Positions 36,349-46,586 of a stretch of DNA of 64,000 bases are shown here, in pieces. This DNA is from Okapia johnstoni. Taxonomy: Eukaryota; Chordata; Mammalia; Artiodactyla; Giraffidae. How positions within the stretch are numbered: the stretch's first letter is position 1; each line of letters opens with the position of its first letter. The notes beneath the pieces were generated by a model that saw only the letters and a list, made by a program, of their open reading frames with translations, was not told the DNA's origin and ran no database searches. The stretch is from positions 102,057,461 to 102,121,460 of the forward strand of contig CM044307.1 in assembly GCA_024291935.2 (NCBI GenBank). Reading direction: 5' to 3'. The translations under genes and the position numbers were made by a program.

Positions 36349-37534
36349 ATTCCATAATAAAGAAATATCACTCATTGCCTCATGTTCTTCTGAGGAATAG
36401 ACAATCTAATGCAAGACAAGTGAACCTTTCGAAGTTCAACTAACTTACAAAAAGTGTGAGCTTTTATTCATCACTTCCATTAGTATCCTAATTGTAAAGA
36501 CATGTTGTCATCATTTTTTATGCTTAATAAATATAATATTGATGGAATTTTGTTTGATGCAGGGTCAGAATTATCTACAAAAATATAGTACAGTTTTTAA
36601 TTATTTTTTTCTAATAAACTATTGTTTCATTATCCTTAGATATAATTAATTTGAAGGTGCTGTAAAATACAACACATAGTGTCCTGTATGTAGGTAGTCA
36701 TTGTGGTATAGCATTTTCCTTATGACTAGTGTCACCTTCAGTGAGTATATTATCATTGTCTCGTGACACTGGCACTGTAGTGGAATTCAACTCAAATTGG
36801 CTATAAAATTATCTTCTTCAGTAGAGGTCAAACCACTTTAAAATATTATCTCAGTGCTTTTAGCTTATCAAAGACTTACTGGAAAAGCGATTTATTCTCA
36901 TTTAGCAGACAAGAAAATGGCAGCATTGACAGGGCAAATCAATTGTGTAAGGTCAGTTGAAAAATCATTTATATGGGGGTAAGGTAAAGTTTCCAAGGTT
37001 ATAGTCTACCTCCCCTGGTGATCAGTGCCTAAGACAGACTGAAGAAATAAAAGTCAAATGTTTATCTCCCTTGGTTAGAAATAATAAAGTTAGTGCTGAT
37101 ATGCTCATGCCTTCAAAATGTATAAGTTAAATTACATACATGAGTTGCCTGAATGTATTTGGCAGCTTTTCATACTACGTTAACGTGTTGACCTGTATGG
37201 GATGGTAGTGAAATAAATTAAAATCAGGTTTTCAGGGTAGTTGTGATAATAAAAATGAATTTCTAGTTGCAAGAAGTATCTTCTTTGGTATTTAAGGAGC
37301 AAAAGGAGAAGTAATAGAATATAATAAAGAGGTAATTAAAAAAGGAAAATATAACTATATTAAAGAATATTGAGAGTAACTTTAAAAAATATGTGAAAAC
37401 TAAATAGTACCCTAGGAGAGATCCAATTAGAAGTGGATAGTTTATCAAAATTATTAAATGGCTATGGTTGGCCTCATATCATCCATTCCTTTATTAGTTG
37501 TTTGGGGAGACCTCTAAGTTGGCTTCTAGCAAAT

Positions 37535-37583
37535 TCTTTCCTTCCTTCCCCCTCCCTCCTTTCTTTTTCTCGTCTTTTCTTTG
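37535..37583. repeat. Polypyrimidine low-complexity tract
   Basis: A strand-asymmetric C/T tract made of ttccttccc and ctccctcctttctttt units. Confidence 0.85.
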
Positions 37584-38288
37584 CTCACCATACTTCAGTG
37601 TTTCCAAACTGTGTTTTCCAGGATATAAGGTCCATAGGATGCTCATATGCTTTTACAAGAAATGGTCCAAAATAGGAAACCTATTTATCTCAACCACTTC
37701 CAAAAGGATTTGACTGTGAAATATTCATTATATACATATAAACATTCCAGGACCTGACTTCTGAAACAAAGGAAGAAGTACCAGTGATGAGAATAGATTG
37801 AGGAATGAGAGGATATAGTTGGGCCAACATAGATCTTATGGGATACTTTGATTTTTTACGGAATTACTGATTTATTTATGCCATGCTCATTTTCAGTTAA
37901 AAAGGTTTTGTGTCCTTTTGAATTGCATAGTCCATAAAGATTGTTAAATTTCTGTGAGTGGATTATCTGTTGAACATGAATAATGTCATTTTGAGGCTGT
38001 GGAAAACCTACATTTTGAGATATCTTATTAGATTTTTTTTAATTCTTAGAAATTGGTTTTCTTGAAGGGAGACATTTAATTGAAAAGGTCAATACTGAGA
38101 AATCACTGTGATTCCAGGTTTTCCTGTCTTCTCATATATTTTGAGATTGCTATTGTCATTTTTAATGGAGATCATGAAAAATGTGTAATGTTAGAAATTC
38201 ATAGCAACCACATTTCTCATTTAGTCTGCCAGACAAAACAATATATTTAATTGCTTGGAAAATAGAAGACTGTTTTATTGATTTGAAT

Positions 38289-38322
<34 letters not shown>

Positions 38323-38325
38323 ATT
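38289..38325. repeat. (TA)n microsatellite, interrupted once
   Basis: About 37 bases of TA with one TT interruption near 38310. It lies about 260 bp upstream of exon D and is probably variable. Confidence 0.92.
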
Positions 38326-38585
38326 TTCTAGTCCTTTATGTTTCAAAACTTAAGAAAGGAAAAGTTGCAATTTGAAAAGCTTTTAGGATACAGTATTGGA
38401 GCAAATCGCTTGTCTGATGCCTGGGCATTTTGTTTGTTTATGATAGAACATGGGAACATATTAAAACTAAGATACGTTGAGAACCCCATTTTATTAATAT
38501 TGCTATGTTAAATGTGTAAGTATTGAACAGTCAGTGAAATATGAGCCGTTTTATCCAGTGACATTTTGAATGAATCTCATTGTAG

Positions 38586-38737
38586 GGGAAGCCTGTGGGA
38601 ACACCAGATGCTGGCGCTTATTTCCGTGTGCTCGCGGAGCATGGAGTAGCTGCTTTGTTTACAGCGCCGACCGCCATTAGAGCAATCCGTCAGCAGGACC
38701 CCGGGGCAGCCTTGGGGAAGCAGTACTCTCTGACAAG
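38586..38737 (+). CDS. ACSS3: ACSS3 internal exon D
   Basis: This exon has 152 nt: 50 codons plus two bases, starting in phase 0 and ending inside an AG-G arginine codon completed by the next exon. The acceptor is tcattgtag (AG at 38584-38585) and the donor is gtgaac at 38738. It encodes GKPVGTPDAGAYFRVLAEHG, then VAALFTAPTAIRAIRQQDPG, then AALGKQYSLT and the split R. TAPTAIRAIR is the acyl-CoA synthetase segment just before the conserved nucleotide-binding motif of the next exon. It is about residues 367-417 in human numbering (from memory). The exon is clearly richer in G+C and CpG than the flanking AT-rich intron (e.g. ctcgcgg near 38631 and gcgccgaccgcc near 38663), as expected for a constrained coding block in decayed surroundings. 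Confidence 0.96.
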
Positions 38738-39051
38738 GTGAACTTGGGATGCACAGGGCAAATTACATTAAAAACTGCAATCACAGTGAATAACTGAACT
38801 CTGTATATTTTTTCTAGCAAGGCAGTACCATTATGGAAAAAGAGGTTCTGAATGTTAAGAATAGCTGTTCTAAATGTATTTTTGAAAGAGTTGGAAATTT
38901 AGCTATACTGTGAATATTTTTATTCCTGTTTATTTCTGTTCAAATTTTCTCAAAATAGTTCTCTTTTTAAAACTACTCTGCCTATATTTTCCTTAAAGCA
39001 GAAGGCTAACTGTGATTTATACATATATGTATATGTATGTGTGTTTGTAAT

Positions 39052-39087
39052 CTAGTTCTTTACCACTAGCGCCACCTGGGAGGCCCC
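39052..39087 (-). repeat. Bov-tA SINE head fragment
   Basis: A 36-bp antisense SINE head (gttctttaccactagcgcca, cctgggaggcccc) placed head-to-head with the sense SINE that follows, forming a fold-back. Confidence 0.75.
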
Positions 39088-39595
39088 ACTCTCTCTGGTA
39101 GTAAAGAACCCACCTGTGAATGCAGGAAACATGAGATGCAGGTTTGATCCCGGGGTCAGGAAGATCCCCTGGAGGAGGTCATGGCACTCCACTCCAGTAT
39201 TCTTGCCTGGAGAATCCCATGCATAGAGGAGCCTGGCAGGCTACAGTCCATGCTGCTGCTGCTGCTGCTGCTAAGTCGCTTCAGTCGTGTCTGACTCTGT
39301 GCGACCCCATAGACGGCAGCTCACCAGGCTCCGCCGTCCCTGGGATTCTCCAGGCAACAACACTGGAGTGGGTTGTCATTTCCTTCTCCAATGCATGAAA
39401 GGGAAAAGTGAAAGTGAAGTCGCTCAGTCGTGTCCGACTCTTAGCGGCCCCATGGACTGTAGTCTACCCGGCTCCTCCGTCCATGGGATTTTCCAGGCAA
39501 GAGTACTGGAGTGGGGTGCCATTGCCTTCTCCACTACAGTCCATAGGGTAACAAAAAGTCAGACAGACTGAAGTGACTTAGCATGCACAGGTACA
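39088..39595 (+). repeat. Bov-tA SINE split by a nested Bov-A2
   Basis: Sense SINE: left part 39088-39251 (taaagaacccacctgtgaat to ctacagtccat) and right part 39534-39595 (ctacagtccatagggtaaca onward). The interruption is the antisense Bov-A2 at 39252-39533. Confidence 0.92.
39252..39533 (-). repeat. Bov-A2 SINE nested in a Bov-tA
   Basis: Full-length antisense dimer with a (gct)n tail of seven units. The host word CTACAGTCCAT is duplicated perfectly at 39241-39251 and 39534-39544. A recent insertion. Confidence 0.96.
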
Positions 39596-39628
39596 TATAT
39601 ATAAATATATATGTATATATATAATATC
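39596..39628. repeat. TA-rich simple repeat
   Basis: tatatataaatatatatgta and following TA units, next to the SINE tail. Confidence 0.85.
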
Positions 39629-40533
39629 TACCTTTTGAAAATAGACTAGTAGTCTAAATAGAGGGAAAATACTTGATTTTACTTGTAAAGATAAAATGTG
39701 CAAATTATAGTCCAAATGACCTATGTTGAAAGAGTGAAGGAAATTATTTTCCTGTTGTTTTGTAATAATGTGCTCAGAATGGTTTAAATACTTTTGTGCT
39801 GGTTTATTGCCATTCATTTTAGTTTAATGATATGTACATTCAGAGATAATTATAGCAATTTGTGTCTTCAAGGCAGTTTCCAGCATCAGTTTTCATTGAA
39901 CCTTTCTGAAATAGGTCACTGCTGTCATAAACTAAAAGGATTTTGTAGTTTCTTGAAGTCAAAAGTGGTTTTAAATTAAGTCAGTTTGAAATTTTTAAAT
40001 TAAATGCCAGATGTTATGAATTTTATGCTGCTATGGCCCAAAGAAGGGGTTAAAACAGATACTGTACAGCAATTGCAGATGTAAGCAAGATTTCAGTTTG
40101 CGCAGGGTCAGTGATTTGGTTCATTTGTTTATTTTTTGGGAAAAAAAGGGATCTGGATTTACGTAAAATGTTCATAAAGTGAGCATACAATGTGTTCATA
40201 AAATAATCTTATGTTGTATTTGTATTCACTTTCTCCATTTCAGTAAAAGAAGAGAAACATAGGTTTAGGTAAAAACGTCTGAGGCTGTGTATAGTCTCCA
40301 TGTCTTAACCCACTTCCAGGGGTTTTGAAGAAATAGTGACTGTTGTTCTTGCATTGTCACTTTTCTGACAAATGCATTCTGATTATAGGGCATGGAAGTG
40401 TGTGACAATCAAGCTAAAGTCTGTTGTTTGCTACATCATCTTTTCCCATTTGTTACATGGGTTTCAGATGATATCCTTTATTGTAAAGGCAAGAAACCAT
40501 TTCTAATTTGCCTGAAGTATAAAGTGTCAAATT
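39629..40533. other. ACSS3 intron, no recognisable feature
   Basis: AT-rich intron; I see no repeats or coding signals. Confidence 0.4.
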
Positions 40534-40630
40534 ATACCAAATGAATACCTATTAAATCACCAATAAATGAATACCTATTAAATACCAGATTTAATAGGTA
40601 TTCATTTGGTATTGAATGAATTTCAATACC
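40534..40630. repeat. Perfect inverted repeat / compound hairpin
   Basis: The 24-mer at 40534-40557 is exactly complementary in reverse to 40589-40612. Inside it, the 19-mer at 40539-40557 is repeated directly at 40565-40583, giving an alternative 19-bp stem with a 5-nt loop (40584-40588). A third small stem pairs ggtattga (40608-40615) with tcaatacc (40623-40630). No known repeat family is recognised. Confidence 0.95.
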
Positions 40631-40834
40631 AAAATACCAACTCTTTCAAACTAATAGGTATAGAAATAGAGTATGACATAGTCCATGAGATTTTAATGTA
40701 AGAGAAATTGCAATAAACTCCCCTGATCATGCCCCTTTGTCTTTAGGCATTTAAGTTATTCATGATGATGTGAACCTATGTTTTAAATATCTATTTAGGA
40801 ATGCAGACTCTAAAACAGCCTCAATTATTCGAAT

Positions 40835-41055
40835 AACTACTATTAATAAATGCAAGCACTTGCTGATCACCTACTATGTGTTAGGCGTAAGCAGTCAAAG
40901 TTTGTTGTCTCACTGGTTATCACAATAAGCAGGAATTGTGATTATTCTCATCTTACAGGTAAGAGAGGTTAGGGCCAGAAGTTAAATGACTTCTTAGAAA
41001 GAAACTAATTCAGGTGATCTAACTAGAGCCTACACTCCTAACTAAATACCATGAA
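40835..41055 (-). repeat. MIR SINE
   Basis: Antisense MIR: cacctactatgtgttaggcg, then gattattctcatcttacagg, gttaaatgacttcttag, and agcctacactcctaact. Confidence 0.7.
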
Positions 41056-41224
41056 CATAACACTTTCTATGAAAAGTAAGTTAGGAGACTAACCTGATCT
41101 AGGGAATTTTGTCATTCATGGGAAAAATGCAGCTTTTCCTTTTCATATATTTATAGTCCATAGGAATAGTACCTTCACTTATCTACTTTGATAGATTCTG
41201 ACTTGTGGACTAAGAGAATGTTAG

Positions 41225-41335
41225 AAGAGACCTCCAAAATCCAACTATCTTACTGTAGGCAACCGAGGGTCAAAAAAAGTTAAGTTTGGATTAGAGACAG
41301 AATGAAAACCAGAACCCAAGTCCTCTCATAACAAC
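41225..41335 (-). repeat. MIR-like fragment
   Basis: The phrases gacctccaaaatccaactat and ccagaacccaagtcctct resemble an antisense MIR-type core. Tentative. Confidence 0.45.
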
Positions 41336-41639
41336 TATACCTTCATGTTTATATTTATGTTCAAGACAATTTCATGCAGACTTACTGAATGGACATTTCT
41401 TAGATATTATAATTGCAACCTCGTGAATGATTTGCAGTTTGCTTCTCTCTCCTTATACAGAATGTTTTGTGATGATATTTTCTTTTTAAATGTTATATAG
41501 CTCATTAAAGATTGTTTTAAAATAAATTTAAAGATGTTTCCCTAAATTTAAGAGGGTACTCTGAAATAGGTAACTAACCAGAACTATAAGTTATTTTATC
41601 AGACAACTAGAGTTTGGAAAAATAGGTAAGACATGATCT

Positions 41640-41745
41640 AGTGAAATCATTTCATTTCACAGTAGAGAAAACTTTGCCACAAAGAGGTAAAATAACATTC
41701 CCCAGATTACAAGGCTACTATAGGGCAAAACCTGGGCTAGGCAGT
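41640..41745 (-). repeat. MIR fragment
   Basis: The phrases tttcacagtagagaaaactt, gaggtaaaataacattcccc and caaggctactatag fit the antisense MIR core. It lies head-to-head with the next MIR. Confidence 0.55.
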
Positions 41746-41749
41746 ACTG

Positions 41750-41965
41750 TATGGTAATTTGGATTCTGACTATGGAGTTAGACTCTCTGGGTTCAAATCT
41801 ACCATTTACTGACTATGTGACCTTCAAAAAGTTAGGTAGTCTCTCTGTTCTTTTCGTATGTGTGTGTGAACTAGTGCAAGAATATAATGAAAATAGAAGG
41901 TACATAATCCATGCAGAGCACTTGGAACTGTTCTTAACATAGACTGTCTTAGCTATTATTATCAT
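41750..41965 (+). repeat. MIR SINE
   Basis: Sense MIR: ggattctgactatggagtta, gactctctgggttcaaatct, accatttactgactatgtga, ending with taacatagactgtcttagct. Confidence 0.75.
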
Positions 41966-42173
41966 CTGCTTTCTAATTCACTGCTCTTTTTCATACGTCA
42001 TAGTGATTTTTTTCCCCCATGTCTTCTAGTTCAATTTTAGTAAACTTAGAAAAATAATCTGTGCTGGGATTTCCATTCAAGATAGCGCAGTACCTCATAC
42101 TTTGATGTAGCCTTTCTTTTCCAATTACATAGCAATGAGAGTTAATATGAAAAAGAAGAAGCAGAGCATCAGT

Positions 42174-44074
42174 TCAGTTCAGTCGCTCAGTCGTGTCCGA
42201 CTCTTTGCGACCCCATGAGGTGCAGCACACCAGGCCACTCTGTCCATCACCAACTCCCGGAGTCTACCCAAACCAATGTCCATCGAGTCGGTGATGTCAG
42301 CTAACCATCTCATCCTCTGTCATCCCCTTCTCCTCCCGCCCCCAATCCTACCCAGCATCAGGGTCTTTTCCAATGAGTCAACCCTTCGCATGAGGGGGCC
42401 AAAGTATTGGAGTTTCAGCTTCAACATCAGTCCTTCCAATGAACACCCAGGATTGATCTCTTTTAGGATGGATTGGTTGGATCTCCTTGCAGTCCAAGGG
42501 ACTCTCAAGAGTCTGCTCCAACACCACAGTTCAAAAGCATCAATTCTTCGGCGCTCAGCCTTCTTCACCGTCCAACTCTCACATCCATACATGACCACTG
42601 GAAAAACCATAGCCTTGACTAGACGGACTTTTGTTGGCAAAGTAACGTCTCTGCTTTTAAATATGCTATCTAGGTTGGCCATAACCTTCCTTCCAAGGAG
42701 TAAGCGTCTTTTAATTTCATGGCTGCAATCACCATCAGCAGTGATTCTGGAGCCCCCAAAAATAAAGTCTGACACTGTTTCCACTGTTTCCCCATCTATT
42801 TCCCATGAAGTGATGGGACCAGATGCCATGATCTTAGTTTTCTGAACGTTGAGCTTTAAGCCAACTTTTTCACTCTCCTCTTTCACTTTGATCAAGAGGC
42901 TCTTTAGTTCTTCTTCACTTTCTGCCATAAGGGTGGTGTCATCCGCATATCTGAGGTTATTGATATTTCTCCTGGCCATCTTGATTCCAACTTGTGTTTC
43001 TTCCAGCCCAGCGTTTCTCATGATATACTCTGCGTATAAGTTAAATAAGCAGGGTGACAATATACAGCCTTGATGTACTCCTCTTCCTATTTGGAACCAG
43101 TCTGTTGTTCCATGTCCAGTTCTAACTCTTGCTTCCTGACCTGAATACAGGTTTCTCAAGAGGCAGGTCAGGTGGTCTGGTATTCCCATCTCTTTCAGGA
43201 TTTTCCACAGTTTATTGTGATCCACACAGTCAAAGGCTTTGGCATAGTCAATAAAGCAGAAATAGGTGTTTTTCTGGAACTCGCTTGCTTTTTTGATGCT
43301 CCACTGGATGTTGGCAATTTGATCTCTGGTTCCTCTGCCTTTTCTAAAACCAGCTTGAACATCTGGAAGTTCACGGTTCACATATTGCTGAATCCTGGCT
43401 TGGAGAATTTTGAGCATTACTTTACTAGCATGTGAGATGAGTGCAATTGTGCGGTAGTTTGAGCATTCTTTGGCATTGCCCTTCTTTGGGATTGGAACGA
43501 AAACTGACCTTTTCCAGTCCTGTGGCCGCTGCTGAGTTTTCCAAATTTGCTGGCATATCGAGTGTAGCACTTTCACAGCATCATCTTTCAGGATTTGAAA
43601 TAGTTCAACTGGAATTCCATCACCTCCACTAGCTTTGTTCGTAGTGATGCTTTCTAAGGCCCACTTGACTTCATATTCCAGGATGTCTGGCTCTAGGTGA
43701 GTGATCACACCATCATGATTATCTGGGTCGTGAAGATGTCCTTTTCATTATAGGGGACTGGAATGCAAAAGTAGGAAGTCAAGAAACACCTGGCGTAACA
43801 GGCAAGTTTGGCCTTGGAGTACAGAATGAAGCAGGGCAAAGGCTAATAGAGTTTTGCCACGAGAATGCACTGGTAATAGCAAACACCCTATTCCAACAAC
43901 ACAAGAGAAAACTCTACACGTGGACATCACCAGATGGTCAACACTGAAATCAGATTGATTATATTCTTTGTAGCCAAAGATGGAGAAGCTCTATACAGTC
44001 AGCAAAAACAAGACTGGGAGCAGACTGTGGCTCAGATCATGAACTGCTTATTGCCAAATTCAGACTTAAACTGA
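42174..44074 (-). repeat. Twin-primed (5'-inverted) BovB LINE
   Basis: One insertion in two opposite parts. 42174-43737 is antisense BovB (3' end and RT domain). About 43733-44074 is BovB endonuclease-end DNA in the sense direction (translates GDWNAKVGSQETPGVTGKFG, then GQRLIEFCHENALVIANTLF). The outer borders carry a perfect 11-bp duplication, AGAGCATCAGT, at 42163-42173 and 44075-44085. The two parts meet at aagat (43733-43737), a word both parts share. The inverted part has a TGA at 43945-43947 where other copies would read CGA. Confidence 0.95.
42320..43708 (-). pseudogene. BovB reverse transcriptase, long open frame (462 codons), truncated
   Basis: An uninterrupted frame within the twin-primed BovB covers the palm and fingers of the reverse transcriptase and most of the downstream thumb/C-terminal region. 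Seen in order: a start near ITHLEPDILEYEVKW, IPKKGNAKECSNYRTIALIS, QAGFRKGRGTRDQIANIQW, FCFIDYAKAFDCVDHNKLW (first catalytic Asp), GVHQGCILSPCLFNLYAEYI, and NNLRYADDTTLMAES (the catalytic YADD pair). Later comes [20 protein letters not shown], and the frame ends near GRIGGGRRRG, where a frame disruption removes the usual C-terminal tail. BovB copies itself by target-primed reverse transcription. This copy cannot act alone, because its endonuclease end is inverted and detached and no promoter end is present. It is the best-preserved RT in the window and therefore a fairly young insertion. Confidence 0.9.
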
Positions 44075-44089
44075 AGAGCATCAGTGGAG

Positions 44090-45605
44090 CTGAAAAATAA
44101 ACTTTTCTGTGGACTAGAAATGGATTAGAGTGGCAAAATGTTAAGGGTGATGAAGCCAGAGGCTTGCTAGGTGTACAGGCAGCTGTGGGCAGAGAAACAG
44201 GGACTCAGTGTTGCCTTGTACTCCTGATGGAGTCAGAGTTTGCTCAGTGATTGAGGATGGGCTTGAGGATGGGCTGGGGTGTTAACACACCACTCAGAAA
44301 AGGTGGCTGATAACAATGACTGTCAACTGCTTTCTGGGACTGTGACTTATAGCAGACGTTGGTCTAGGAGTCTGAATGAGACAAAGGACAGCCCAGCAAT
44401 CAGAGACTGAACCAAACTGCCCATCTGTCATCCTGCAATAGATCTGTGATATCCCAACTATCACTGTGAATTAATAATTCTGAACCATCATTATGGCATT
44501 AGATGTCACCAACCTATTGAACAAAGGTGAGCATAGGAAATAGAGAAAGAGATACAAATAACAACAAAGAACTTCTATTTTGAAAAGATTTGGGAAATAA
44601 AATTCCATATATATGAAGAACTCTAAAGCTATTTAAATCAGCATAACATGGATTCATTCCAACTGACCTTATTTTTGTAATATAGTCAAATCAAACTTGA
44701 AAGTAAGTATTTTGAGAATAATTGATCATAAACTAATAACTTTTATGTAAAATTATTAAACTTGGATATGAAGCAATAAAAAAGCACAGTGGATAGTGTA
44801 AACTAAATGAATAAATATATGGACACAATGAAAGACTCTGATAAAATTATAGATTACTGAGGAAATTTACTCAGAATGAAAAACGGAGAGACAAAATAAA
44901 AAAATCTGAAAGAACAGTTAAGAGTCCTGGAGGGAAGAATCAGTTCTATTTGAACAGAAGCAAAAATAACAGTAATAAGTGGTAGAGAGTTTTTTTCAAA
45001 AGGTTATTTGAATTTTCTAGTGGGGAGAAACAGAAGAAAATAGAATGAAGGGAAAAGATGGAGATAACCACTGGGACATCGATGTAAAAAATAATGATGC
45101 TCTATTGTGTGAACTAGAAGTTGATGAGGCATTACTGAACTAATATATTTCATTTAACCTATGTTGGCACAAGTGAGGAGTAGCTTTCTCTTGTTTGGTA
45201 GTTTATGGACCTTGAAAGGAATATTCATTTTAGTTTTCTTCTGCTTATACTTTATTACCAAAAATTATTAACAAATAATTTGGCTTTTGCTTTTTATCCA
45301 TTACTATACAGCTTCCTATGTATTTTGGAATAAAATTAATTTAACAACAATTCCATTTTACTGTTTCCCTTATTGCTTAATTTTCAACTTCATTTGAGTG
45401 TTGAATTGTGCTCGATTTTATATAGAAATGAGGAAAGATGTATAGGTCTCATTCCCATTCATCTCTCTCTCCATTTTTGTACTCTAGATACTGTATATTG
45501 TCATTTTGTGTATCCTTTTAGTGTTGCACATTTGGAAGTAAGTTCATCTTTCCATGTGTTGCCATCATCAGAGTATCTCTCATATATTGAATTACTCTAT
45601 ACCAA
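44090..45605. other. ACSS3 intron, no recognisable feature
   Basis: AT-rich sequence; nothing firmly identifiable. The A-rich stretch around 44500-45000 could hide an old L1 piece, but I cannot support it. Confidence 0.35.
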
Positions 45606-45612
45606 TCTAGGG

Positions 45613-45793
45613 CAGCACTATCCAGTAAAACTGATATCTACAGTATAGTAACTACTAGCAAGATGTCACTACTGACCTCTTGAAAAAGGGTTACTACTGT
45701 GGAGAAATTGATATTTTTTTTTTTTTCAATTTTAACTAAATTAAATTTTAAATAGCCAGAGATAGTTAGTAGCTACCATATTGTACAGTGCAG
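45613..45793. mobile_element. hAT-type non-autonomous DNA transposon fragment
   Basis: It begins cagcactatccagtaaaact and ends ctaccatattgtacagtgcag, giving imperfect terminal inverted repeats (CAGCACTATCCA / CTGCACTGTACA). The inside, actactagcaagatgtcact, and the aaattttaaatagccag part near the right end match a common mammalian hAT MITE-like repeat. No 8-bp target duplication is clear. Confidence 0.6.
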
Positions 45794-46418
45794 AGACAGG
45801 ATGTATATAATTAATATGAGTACATTTTCTCTCCAGAGAGTCCAAATAACTGAAAAAATAGCTAATTTTCACTTTTATAAATTTTTAAATAAAAATATAT
45901 TTTTGAATTTTTAAAATGTGTGTTCATCTCTTTTTAATATTGATAAAAGACTAGCAAAGTCATTAATGAGAAATTTCACTGTTGGAAAATGTTAATATTC
46001 CTTTTTTGCAAACCTAAACGACTAAATGTCCTTTAAAAAATAAGAATACAACTCTTGCCCTTAGGCATGAGTTTGTCTTTAAATTATAATTTGTCTTTCC
46101 ATTATAGATTTATACTAAGTAATCATTTGATTTTAAAAATGTAAAATTATATAGTATGGTTTTGTTTATTGTGAGGAATTAGGAGTTAAATAATACTGGA
46201 TTAAATATTTATTAAAAGATTTTAAATTGTTCTGTCAGTCATGTCTTATTCTTGAATTTTATCTTTGTTTATAATGTGTTTATACTCATTATATAATTTG
46301 AAGTTGGTAATTGATAAAAACAGTAACTTTGGGGCCATTTTAGGAATTTAATACAAATGTAGATAGATAGTTTCTAGTGTATTTAGGGATAAGAGATCAT
46401 CTATGCTGTTTGATGTTC
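45794..46418. other. ACSS3 intron, no recognisable feature
   Basis: Very AT-rich intron without nameable elements. Confidence 0.4.
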
Positions 46419-46543
46419 GGCAAGAAATACTAGAGTAGCTTGCCATTCCCTTCTCCAGGGGATTCTTCCAACCCAGGGATTGAACCCAGGTCTCCTGCAT
46501 TGCAAGCAGACTCTTTACCGTCTTAACCACCAAGGAAGTCCCT
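46419..46543 (-). repeat. Bov-tA SINE, 3'-truncated
   Basis: Antisense head half: ggcaagaaatactagagtag, ttctccaggggattcttcca, cattgcaagcagactcttta, ending accaccaaggaagtccc. Confidence 0.88.
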
Positions 46544-46586
46544 AAATTACCAGTGAGCCCCAAATTTTACCTCTGCTTTTGGTAAA

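Larger units (their letters stand above)
36365..38585. other. ACSS3 intron before exon D, simple repeats only
   Basis: Contains a C/T-rich tract (37535-37583) and a (TA)n microsatellite (38289-38325). No transposon copy was recognised otherwise. The region is unusually free of SINEs compared with the rest of the window. Confidence 0.45.

Noticed and set aside
39242..39272. GCT triplet repeat as a coding or disease-type repeat
   Set aside because: It is the tail of an antisense Bov-A2 SINE; similar tails occur at 4799, 18593 and 63118.
42276..42845. 189-codon plus-strand open frame
   Set aside because: It is the reverse complement of the BovB reverse-transcriptase frame; the same antisense frame recurs at every minus-strand BovB.
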